Of a DNA stretch of 6,315 bases, positions 1 through 5,646 are shown piece by piece. The DNA comes from Polynucleobacter meluiroseus (lineage in GTDB: Bacteria; Verrucomicrobiota; Verrucomicrobiia; Opitutales; UBA953): assembly GCA_943323725.2 (NCBI GenBank), contig CALPIW020000092.1, positions 1 to 6,315 of the forward strand, read 5' to 3'. The notes under the pieces were generated by a model. It was not told the origin of the DNA. It was given only the letters and a program-made list of their open reading frames with translations, and did not search any database. The position numbers and the translations under genes are program-made. Position 1 is the first letter of the stretch, and each line of letters begins with the position of its first letter.

Positions 1-640
1 GGGTCCCGAGGAGGGCGCGCGTATGCCGGGCCAGGTCCAGCGAGATGCCGGGTTCGTCGCGTTCCCGCGCGAGGCCCTGCGCGGCACGTACGAGCGCTTC
101 CAGCTGGGCGGCCTTGGAGCGCAGCTGCCGGAGGAGCCAGATACGGCCGACGGCCTTCGAGGCTTCGTTGGTGAGCAACGAGAGGAAAGCGACGTCCTGT
201 TCGGAGAACGCGTCGAGCCGGTCGGAATCGCAGTTCACGACACCGATCACGTTCCCCATGAGCTCCATCGGGACGGCCAGTTCGGAGCGGATGCCCTTCC
301 GGATCTCGACGTAGCGCGGATCCTTCGAGACGTCGGGGATCCGCTGCGGCTTGGCGTAGAGGGCGACCCAGCCGGTGATGCCCTGCCCTTGGTCGATGAT
401 CTTCCCGGAGGAATCGGCGTCGAGGCCGTTGCTGACCTCGATACGCAGCGACCCCGTGGCGGGCTCGACGAGCGCGATGGAGGCGCTGGAAGCGCCGAGC
501 GTGCGGACGATCTCCTCGAGGATGAAGTCGAGCGCTTCCCGCGGGTCTTCGGTGGCGTTGACGAACGCGCCGACGCGGTAGAGGCAGTCCAGGACGCGGG
601 CGTCGCCGGGACGTTCCTGCGCTGGCCGGGAGTGAGGCAT
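1..640 (-). CDS. GAF-domain signalling protein, partial (C-terminal part beyond the left edge)
   Basis: The minus-strand frame is open from an ATG at 638-640 to the window edge, giving 213 residues without a stop. Residues about 25-170 read as a GAF domain. Visible landmarks are an N-terminal helix (EALDFILEEIVRTLGA), the strand SASIALVEP, the segment GQGITGWVA at about 85-93, the GIRSELAVPM strand at 117-125, GNVIGVVNCDSD at 129-140 and FSEQDVAFLSLLTNEA at 145-160. A helical, probably coiled-coil linker follows (about 165-195). The last residues, LDLARHTRALLGT, look like the opening helix of another sensory domain, perhaps a second GAF. GAF domains bind small ligands or mediate dimerisation in histidine kinases, phosphodiesterases, diguanylate cyclases and sigma-54 activators; the output domain is outside the window, so the function is open. 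There is no signal peptide, so it is probably cytoplasmic. The start follows the cysE stop by three bases in the same frame, which suggests co-transcription and coupled translation. No Shine-Dalgarno is visible. Confidence 0.85.
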   Translation of the reverse strand, partial: MPHSRPAQERPGDARVLDCLYRVGAFVNATEDPREALDFILEEIVRTLGASSASIALVEPATGSLRIEVSNGLDADSSGKIIDQGQGITGWVALYAKPQRIPDVSKDPRYVEIRKGIRSELAVPMELMGNVIGVVNCDSDRLDAFSEQDVAFLSLLTNEASKAVGRIWLLRQLRSKAAQLEALVRAAQGLARERDEPGISLDLARHTRALLGT

Positions 641-643
641 GAC

Positions 644-1450
644 CTAGAGCGAGTGGTCCATGTCGAGCGCCGGGGCGTCGACGGTGGTCTGGCCGATCAC
701 GACGGCGGGCACGCCGGCCACGCTGGTATGCGGGGCGACGTCCTTGAGCACCACGGAACCGGCGCCGATCTTGGCGCCTTCGCCGATGGTGATGTTGCCG
801 AGAATCTTGGCGCCCGCGCCGACGAGTACGCCGGAACGGATCTTCGGATGACGGTCGCCGCGGGCCTTGCCGGTGCCACCAAGGGTGACCTCATGCAAGA
901 AGGAGACGTTGTCGGCGACGACGCTGGTCTCACCGGCGACGAAGCCGGTGGCGTGGTCGAGCAGGATGCCGACGCCGAAGCGGGCGGCGGGATGGATATC
1001 GACGGCGAGGTGCTCGGAGACGAGCGACTGGAGATGGGTGGCGAGTTCCTTGCGGCCGGCCTTCCAGAGCGCGTGCGCCAGACGATGCGTCGAGATGGCG
1101 TGGAAGCCCTTGTACCAGAGATACGGGATTAGCGCATGCTCGGTCGCCGGATCGCGCTCGAGGGTGGCGCGGATATCGGCGCGCATCTGCGCAAGCACTT
1201 CGCGGTCGGAAGCGACGGCCTCGCCGAGGACGCGGAGGACGACGGGGAGATCCTGGCCGGTGGGCGTGATCCGTTCCGCCAGGCGCTGGATGATGCCCTC
1301 GCCGAAACCGGAACGGTCGAGGACATAGCGATGGAGCATCGGCGCCAAGGCCGGTTCGGCCTGGGCGACGACGGACGCGCGGGCCTGCAGCTCCGCCCAG
1401 AGGGAAACTTCGTTGGCGCAGACCAAGGCGATGGAACGGGCGTCAGCCAT
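644..1450 (-). CDS. cysE: Serine O-acetyltransferase
   Basis: CysE transfers acetyl from acetyl-CoA to L-serine, giving O-acetylserine, the first committed step of cysteine synthesis in the cytoplasm. With the ATG at 1448-1450 the protein has 268 residues (E. coli CysE has 273). The N-terminal helical SATase domain spans about 1-145, including the LWYKGFHAISTHRLAH segment. The left-handed beta-helix (hexapeptide repeat) acyltransferase domain follows from about 150. Catalytic residues are recognisable by alignment to E. coli from memory: D151 in VDIHPAA, H166 in DHATG and R200-H201 in GDRHPKIR; VTLGGTGK and GAGAKILGN are also conserved. The same frame runs upstream to 1579, but those 43 residues (with ATG/GTG-type starts) do not resemble CysE, and M44 matches the family N-terminus. 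No clear Shine-Dalgarno is present. The protein ends APALDMDHSL, so it lacks about 16 residues of the E. coli tail that docks into CysK. It is divergent from the redoxin gene and directly upstream of the GAF gene. Confidence 0.96.
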   Translation of the reverse strand: MADARSIALVCANEVSLWAELQARASVVAQAEPALAPMLHRYVLDRSGFGEGIIQRLAERITPTGQDLPVVLRVLGEAVASDREVLAQMRADIRATLERDPATEHALIPYLWYKGFHAISTHRLAHALWKAGRKELATHLQSLVSEHLAVDIHPAARFGVGILLDHATGFVAGETSVVADNVSFLHEVTLGGTGKARGDRHPKIRSGVLVGAGAKILGNITIGEGAKIGAGSVVLKDVAPHTSVAGVPAVVIGQTTVDAPALDMDHSL

Positions 1451-1489
1451 AGACAGGAACAGTAATTCGTGCTTTTCGGTCAATTTGGC

Positions 1490-1525
1490 AACCCATGAGT
1501 CAAAACCATGTAAAAACGATGGGTT
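1490..1525. repeat. Perfect 7-bp inverted repeat upstream of cysE
   Basis: AACCCAT at 1490-1496 and ATGGGTT at 1519-1525 are exact reverse complements separated by 22 bases. The repeat lies 40-75 bases upstream of the cysE start and brackets the TTGACT that might serve as its -35. A 7-bp pair over this distance can occur by chance, so the regulatory role is only a possibility. Confidence 0.3.
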
Positions 1526-1556
1526 TCGACAGATTTGTAGAACCTCCCGCCTGCGA

Positions 1557-1584
1557 AGGGGTTGAAAAGTGTGAACCAACCCCT
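1557..1584. repeat. Perfect 8-bp inverted repeat upstream of the redoxin gene
   Basis: AGGGGTTG at 1557-1564 and its exact reverse complement CAACCCCT at 1577-1584 are separated by 12 bases. The repeat ends 26 bases before the redoxin ATG and overlaps the candidate -35 (1562-1567), so it could be an operator for a dimeric regulator or, if transcribed, a small leader hairpin. Which one it is cannot be told from the sequence. Confidence 0.5.
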
Positions 1585-1610
1585 ACACATCAAGTCCTAC
1601 CCTCCACACC

Positions 1611-2174
1611 ATGCGTATCCTCCCCACCCTCCTCGCCTGCCTCATGGCCGTCGTCTCGTTCGCCGCTCCGGAAGTCGGCCAGCCTGCTCCTGATTTCACC
1701 GGCAAGACCCTCGACGGCAAGACCGTCAGCCTCGCCGACTTCAAGGGCAAGACCGTCGTCCTCGAATGGTACAACCCTGGTTGCCCCTTCGTGAAGAAGT
1801 TCTACGACGCCGGCAAGATGCAGGAATTCCAGAAGGAAGTCGTCGCCTCCGGCGCCGTCTGGCTCGTGATCAACACCGGCGGCCACAAGCTCGAGTCCGC
1901 CACCTACTACCCTGGCACCGTCGTCCAGGACGCCAACCAGAGCATCGGCCGCGCCTATGACGCCAAGGTCACCCCGCACTGCTTCGTCATCGATGGCAAG
2001 GGCACCCTCGTCTACAAGGGCGCGATCGACAGCATCTCCTCCGCCAAGTCCGCTGACATCGAGAAGGCCACGAACTACGTCCTCGCCGCCGTCAAGGCCG
2101 TGAAGGAAGGCAAGTCCCCCGAGACCGCCAGCACCAAGCCCTACGGCTGCGGCGTGAAGTACAACAAGCTCTAA
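1611..2174 (+). CDS. Exported thioredoxin-fold redoxin (AhpC/TSA-like family protein)
   Basis: This 187-residue protein has an N-terminal Sec signal (charged R2, hydrophobic segment about 3-18, likely cleavage near VSFAA at 15-19), so it probably works in the periplasm. The mature part opens with VGQPAPDF, the classic AhpC/TSA/TlpA entry, followed by GKTVSLADFKGKTVVLEWYNPGCPF at about 36-60. The active-site Cys is C58 in NPGCPFVKK, where the usual second Cys of CXXC is replaced by V61. The cis-proline loop is VTPHCFVID (T121-P122, with C124). A third Cys, C180, sits in a KPYGCGVKY tail that I associate with this redoxin group. It may reduce peroxides or disulfides using C58; substrate and partner are unknown. 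Codon use strongly favours GCC, AAG, GTC and CTC, which could reflect high expression. It is a single-gene unit: divergent from cysE, followed by its own terminator. The ATG directly precedes the signal peptide and lacks a visible Shine-Dalgarno. Confidence 0.9.
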   Translation: MRILPTLLACLMAVVSFAAPEVGQPAPDFTGKTLDGKTVSLADFKGKTVVLEWYNPGCPFVKKFYDAGKMQEFQKEVVASGAVWLVINTGGHKLESATYYPGTVVQDANQSIGRAYDAKVTPHCFVIDGKGTLVYKGAIDSISSAKSADIEKATNYVLAAVKAVKEGKSPETASTKPYGCGVKYNKL

Positions 2175-2195
2175 GCCTAAGGGACGAGCACGACC

Positions 2196-2222
2196 AAGGG
2201 CGTCCGCAAGGACGCCCTTTTT
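2196..2222 (+). terminator. Intrinsic terminator of the redoxin gene
   Basis: A perfect 10-bp stem (AAGGGCGTCC at 2196-2205, GGACGCCCTT at 2210-2219) closes a GCAA tetraloop of GNRA type, and the T run extends over 2218-2222. It starts 21 bases after the redoxin stop. Read on the minus strand the hairpin has only two T residues after it, so it should terminate the redoxin transcript much better than the converging phosphatase transcript. Confidence 0.9.
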
Positions 2223-2242
2223 GTTGGCCGAGCGCCCCGACC

Positions 2243-3625
2243 TCAGGCCACGCCGGTCGCCTGCAGGATCTTCGCGTGCACCTGGTCGTTACGCAGGTGC
2301 GGGGTGAAGAGCTGGGAGCCCGGGCCGCTGGAGCAGAACTCCACCATCTCGCCGGTGTGGTTGTTGCTGGTCCAGCCGATCGAGGTGTACTTCATCAGCG
2401 CGGCGGCGAGCGTCTTGGTCGAAATGATCTTGGCGCGGTCCTCGGCCTTGAACTTCAGGCCGGTGGCCTTCTCGGCAGCCGCGACGAAGTCCTTGGGGGC
2501 GAGCCCCTTGGTCTTGGCGCCAAGCACTTCGAGGGAGGACGTGAAAGCGGTCATCCGGTCGAACGCCGGTGAGGACTCGGCATACGAAGGCGCCGAAGTA
2601 TCGAAGTCTTCGCTGCCGAGGCCGTTGACATTGAAGCCGCCGGTGCCGTGGTCGGTCGTGACGATCAGCAAGGTATCCGGGTTCTTATCCACGAAGGCGA
2701 GGACCGTTGCGATGGCCTCGTCGAACGCGACCTGCTCGCGGATGGCGGCGGCGCCGTCGTTGCCGTGGGCGGCGTGGTCGATGCGACCACCCTCGACCAT
2801 GAGGAAGAATCCTTCCGGGGCGGAGCCGAGGCGCTGCAGGGCGACCTTGGTCATCTCGGCGAGCGTGGGCGTCGAGGCCTTGAGTTCGGCCGAGTTCAGG
2901 CGGTCGATCTCGAACGGGATGTGGCTCTTGCTGAAAAGACCCAGCAGCGGCGCCTTACCGGCGTCGGCCAGGAGCTGGTCGCGGTCGAGGGCGAGGCCGT
3001 AGCCAGCCTGACGGTAGGCGGCCCGCAGATCATCGCTGAAATACTGCGTGCCGCCGCCAAGGACGACGTCGACGCCGCGCTCGAGGTACTGAGCGGCGAC
3101 GGCCTTCTGGTCAGAGCGCTTGGCCACGGTGACGGCGAAGCCGGCCGGGGTCGCGTGCGTGGCGGTGGCGGTGGTGACGAGACCGCAGCGCTTCTTGGCG
3201 GCGTTCATCTTCTGGACGAGCGTGACGGGCTTGCGGCCGTCCTGCGTGATGTTAAGCACGCCGTTGTCGATGCGCTCGCCGATGCCCCAGCAGCTGGCGG
3301 CGGCGGCGGAGTCGGTCACGATGCCGCTGGCGGAGTCGGTCTCGCAGAGCGAGCGCACGACCGGACGTTCGGCGTACATCTTCATCCAGTTCGAGGAACG
3401 CTTCTCCGTCCGGGTGAGGTAGGTCTGCGCGGCGGTGAGCACCGAGAAGCACATGCCGTCGGAGACCATGAAGACGACGTTCTTGGCTTGGCGCTTGGCG
3501 GAGTTGGCGGCGGCCTCGCGGCCGTCGGCGCCGAGGGCGCGGGCCGAACCGGCCCCGAAGACAAGGCTGCCGAGACCGGCGAACTTCAGGAAGTCACGAC
3601 GCGAGGAGGAACGGGGTTGGCTCAT
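2243..3625 (-). CDS. phoA: Alkaline phosphatase, Tat-exported (PhoA superfamily)
   Basis: This metal-dependent phosphomonoesterase releases phosphate from organic esters outside the cytoplasm. It has 460 residues, close to the usual size. The N-terminus SRRDFLKFAG (8-17) is a textbook twin-arginine signal, with likely cleavage near ARA at 28-30, so the enzyme is exported folded. Family motifs, numbered here and matched to E. coli PhoA from memory: D56 in VSDGM (D51); nucleophile S106 in TDSAAAAS (S102); H157 and T159 in THATPA (D153/T155); R170 (R166); E278, D283 and H287 in VEGGRIDHAAH (E322/D327/H331); D325-H326 in TTDHGTGG (D369/H370); H423 in NHTGE (H412). All the metal and nucleophile positions are therefore present, and H284 replaces the E. 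coli K328, as in many non-enteric enzymes. The ATG at 3623-3625 is the only start that keeps the Tat motif. It follows thrS on the same strand after 75 bp that contain a terminator-like hairpin and a candidate promoter, so it is probably transcribed separately. It converges with the redoxin gene. Confidence 0.95.
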   Translation of the reverse strand: MSQPRSSSRRDFLKFAGLGSLVFGAGSARALGADGREAAANSAKRQAKNVVFMVSDGMCFSVLTAAQTYLTRTEKRSSNWMKMYAERPVVRSLCETDSASGIVTDSAAAASCWGIGERIDNGVLNITQDGRKPVTLVQKMNAAKKRCGLVTTATATHATPAGFAVTVAKRSDQKAVAAQYLERGVDVVLGGGTQYFSDDLRAAYRQAGYGLALDRDQLLADAGKAPLLGLFSKSHIPFEIDRLNSAELKASTPTLAEMTKVALQRLGSAPEGFFLMVEGGRIDHAAHGNDGAAAIREQVAFDEAIATVLAFVDKNPDTLLIVTTDHGTGGFNVNGLGSEDFDTSAPSYAESSPAFDRMTAFTSSLEVLGAKTKGLAPKDFVAAAEKATGLKFKAEDRAKIISTKTLAAALMKYTSIGWTSNNHTGEMVEFCSSGPGSQLFTPHLRNDQVHAKILQATGVA

Positions 3626-3631
3626 GGTTCG

Positions 3632-3661
3632 GGTATAGGCTCAAAAGACCCCTCCGGGCAA
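3632..3661 (-). promoter_or_regulatory. Candidate sigma-70-type promoter of the alkaline phosphatase gene
   Basis: On the minus strand TTGCCC (3661-3656), an 18-bp spacer and TATACC (3637-3632) form a four-of-six plus four-of-six match to TTGACA/TATAAT. The predicted start point, 6-7 bases after the -10, falls at or within a base of the ATG at 3625, which would make the mRNA leaderless; no Shine-Dalgarno lies near this start. The -35 overlaps the terminator-like hairpin. This is a pattern match only. Confidence 0.35.
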
Positions 3662-3681
3662 CCTCAGTTCCCCGGGGAGTC
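3643..3681 (-). terminator. Probable intrinsic terminator after thrS
   Basis: On the minus strand GACTCCCCGGG (3681-3671) pairs with CCCGGAGGGGTC (3658-3647) with one bulged A and one G-T pair, around a 12-base loop, and is followed directly by TTTT (3646-3643). It begins 19 bases after the thrS stop. The large loop, the bulge and the short T run make it weaker than the redoxin terminator; it could also act as an attenuator for read-through into the phosphatase gene. Confidence 0.5.
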
Positions 3682-3700
3682 CGTGAAAACGGCGTGACGG

Positions 3701-5578
3701 TCAGGCCTGGGGGGCGGCCGGAGCGGCCGGGGCCGTCGGGACGTGCGCCTTGAGGCGACGTTCGGCGACTTCGGCCGACACCAGGGCCACGAAATCGGCC
3801 AGGGTGCGGTTACCTTCGAAGGACTTGTCGGCGCGGGAGCGGACGTTGACCACGCCGGCTTCCTTCTCCTTGGCGCCCACGACGAGCATGTGCGGCACCT
3901 TGGACATCTCGGCGCGGCGGATCTTGGCGCCGAGCTTATCGGACGAACCGTCGACGCTGCAGCGGATCTTGGCGGCCGTGAGGACCTCGGCCATGGCTTC
4001 GCAATCGGCATTGAGGTCGTCGTTGAGCGGGATGAGGCGCACCTGCTCGGGCGAGAGCCAGGTCGGGAAGTCGCCGGCGAAGTGCTCGATCAGGATGCCG
4101 ACGAAGCGCTCCATGGAACCGAAGGGCGCGCGGTGGATCATCACCGGACGGTGCGGCTTGTTATCGGCGCCGTTGTAGGTGAGGTCGAAACGCTCAGGCA
4201 GGTTGAAGTCGACCTGCACGGTGCCGAGCTGCCATTCGCGGCCGATGACGTCGCGGACGACGAAGTCGATCTTGGGTCCGTAGAACGCGGCTTCGCCGGG
4301 CTCTTCGGAGAAGGCGACGCCAAGGGTGGCGGCGGCGGCGCGGCAGGCGGCCTCGGCCTTGTCCCAGTTCTCGGCGGTGCCGGTGTACTTGGCGGAGTCG
4401 GGATTACGGAGGCCGACGCGTACGCGATAATCGTTCAGGCCGAGCGTCTTGAGGACGATCTTCACGAGCTCGAGGCAGCCGAGGACTTCCGGGAGGACCT
4501 GGTCTTCGGTGCAGAAGAGGTGGGCATCATCCTGGGTGAAGCCACGGACGCGGGTCATGCCGCTCAGCTCACCCGACTGCTCCCAGCGGTAGACCGTGCC
4601 GAATTCGGCCAGACGGACCGGCAGATCGCGGTAGGAATGGGGCTGTGAAGCGTAGATGCGGATGTGGTGAGGGCAGTTCATCGGCTTCAGCAGGAAGCCC
4701 TGCACGGTACCGTCCGCCAGGCGGTTGGTCAGTTCGCCGCAACCGCAGCCTTCCTTGGCGAGCATCTCCATGGCCTCGCGTTCGACGAGGGGCGGGAACT
4801 GGGCGTCCTTGTAATACGGGAAGTGGCCCGAGGTACGGTAAAGGTCAAGGTTGCCGATATGCGGCGTGAAGACCTGCTTGTAGCCGGTCTGGAAAAGGCG
4901 CTCGGAGATGAAGTTCTGGAGTTCCTGGCGGACGATCGCGCCGTTGGGCGTCCAGAGGATGAGGCCTTGGCCCACCTTCTCGTCGATGTGGAAGAGCTTC
5001 AGCTCCTTGCCCAGTTTACGATGGTCGCGCTTCTTGGCTTCTTCGGCGCGGACCATCGCCTGCTCGAGTTCGTCCTTGGTCGCGTAAGCGGTGCCGTAGA
5101 TGCGCTGGAGCTGCTTGTTCTTCTCGTCGCCGCGGTGGTAGGCGCCGGCGATGTGCAGGAGTTTGAACGCCTTGACCTGAGAGGAGTAGCGCACGTGGGT
5201 GCCGGCGCAGAGGTCGACGAACTCGCCGTTCTTGTAAAAGGAGATGGTCTCGCCGGCGGGGATGTCGCCGAGGCGGCCGATCTTATAGGCGTTCTGGCCA
5301 CGCTCGCGGATGAGCTTCTCGGCTTCTTCGCGGGTGCACTCGAAGCGCTCGAACTTCTGGTTCTCCTTGGAGATGCGGCGCATCTCTTCCTCGATCTTCA
5401 CCAGGTCTTCGGCCGTGAAGGTGTGGTCGAGGTCGAAGTCGTAATAGAAGCCGTTCTCGGTGGGCGGCCCGATGTCCAGCTGGGCCTGGGGGAACAGGCG
5501 GAGCACGGCGGCGCCCAGCATGTGGGCGGCGGAGTGACGGATCTCCTCGAGGGGAGTCATCTGCGGGCGGGAGGACAT
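3701..5578 (-). CDS. thrS: Threonyl-tRNA synthetase lacking the N-terminal TGS domain
   Basis: This class II synthetase charges tRNA(Thr) in the cytoplasm. From the ATG at 5576-5578 it has 625 residues. The N2 editing domain comes first: HSAAH with H15 and H19, and CAGTH with C124 and H128, which hydrolyse Ser-tRNA(Thr). The catalytic core follows: zinc ligands C302 in KPMNCPHH, H353 in DDAHLF and H482 in MIHRAPFG; motif 2 VYRWEQSG (R331); motif 3 GSMERFVGIL (R491). The anticodon-binding domain runs from about VRLIPLND (513) to NVRSR, ending in an Ala/Pro-rich tail. The usual TGS domain of about 60 residues is absent, and an in-frame TAG at 5597-5599 rules out an upstream extension. About 25 extra residues with a CGCGE motif precede KPMNC. 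A GTG at 5591-5593 would add five residues; M7 (codon at 5558-5560) is a third option. No start has a good Shine-Dalgarno. It lies 68 bases after cysS and may share its transcript. Confidence 0.96.
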   Translation of the reverse strand: MSSRPQMTPLEEIRHSAAHMLGAAVLRLFPQAQLDIGPPTENGFYYDFDLDHTFTAEDLVKIEEEMRRISKENQKFERFECTREEAEKLIRERGQNAYKIGRLGDIPAGETISFYKNGEFVDLCAGTHVRYSSQVKAFKLLHIAGAYHRGDEKNKQLQRIYGTAYATKDELEQAMVRAEEAKKRDHRKLGKELKLFHIDEKVGQGLILWTPNGAIVRQELQNFISERLFQTGYKQVFTPHIGNLDLYRTSGHFPYYKDAQFPPLVEREAMEMLAKEGCGCGELTNRLADGTVQGFLLKPMNCPHHIRIYASQPHSYRDLPVRLAEFGTVYRWEQSGELSGMTRVRGFTQDDAHLFCTEDQVLPEVLGCLELVKIVLKTLGLNDYRVRVGLRNPDSAKYTGTAENWDKAEAACRAAAATLGVAFSEEPGEAAFYGPKIDFVVRDVIGREWQLGTVQVDFNLPERFDLTYNGADNKPHRPVMIHRAPFGSMERFVGILIEHFAGDFPTWLSPEQVRLIPLNDDLNADCEAMAEVLTAAKIRCSVDGSSDKLGAKIRRAEMSKVPHMLVVGAKEKEAGVVNVRSRADKSFEGNRTLADFVALVSAEVAERRLKAHVPTAPAAPAAPQA

Positions 5579-5646
5579 GGCGGAAGACCCCACTCGCTAG
5601 GGCTTCCCGAGGCGAAGGGCAAGGACGGAGCAAGCCGCCCTTCCCT
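5579..5646 (-). other. cysS-thrS intergenic gap with a weak stem
   Basis: The gap holds a 7-bp inverted repeat, GAAGGGC (5643-5637 on the minus strand) and GCCCTTC (5620-5614), with a 16-base loop and no T run after it. It does not look like a terminator, which leaves co-transcription of cysS and thrS open. I see no T-box element, no clear promoter and no tRNA here. Confidence 0.4.

Larger units (their letters stand above)
1451..1610. promoter_or_regulatory. Divergent control region between cysE and the redoxin gene
   Basis: This 160-bp stretch is less GC-rich than its neighbours and lies between the starts of two divergent genes, so it must carry both promoters. Two perfect inverted repeats are visible: AACCCAT/ATGGGTT (1490-1496 and 1519-1525) and AGGGGTTG/CAACCCCT (1557-1564 and 1577-1584). 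A candidate plus-strand promoter is TTGAAA at 1562-1567, then a 16-bp spacer, then TACACA at 1584-1589; the -10 match is weak. On the minus strand TTGACT (1503-1498) is a possible -35 for cysE, but no good -10 follows at 17 bp. The promoter assignments are tentative; the repeats are read directly. Confidence 0.5.

Noticed and set aside
23..1132. Plus-strand open frame of 369 codons opposite the GAF and cysE genes
   Set aside because: It is antisense to two recognisable proteins, spans their junction and has a low-complexity Gly/Asp/Val/Glu-rich composition typical of the antisense frame of GC-rich coding DNA.
1451..1579. 43-residue N-terminal extension of CysE
   Set aside because: It does not resemble the CysE N-terminus and would occupy most of the divergent promoter region; the ATG at 1448-1450 gives the normal family length.
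1611..1640. Lipoprotein signal (LLAC at residues 7-10 of the redoxin)
   Set aside because: The Cys is too close to the N-terminus for a signal peptide, and the hydrophobic stretch continues past it to a good signal peptidase I site near residues 15-19.
2648..3697. Plus-strand open frame of 349 codons opposite the alkaline phosphatase
   Set aside because: It is a shadow of a complete enzyme with all its catalytic motifs; the translation is Gly/Val/Asp-rich with no recognisable domain.
5579..5646. T-box or terminator before thrS
   Set aside because: There is only a 7-bp stem with a 16-base loop and no T run; the gap is far too short for a T-box leader and shows no recognisable T-box sequence.
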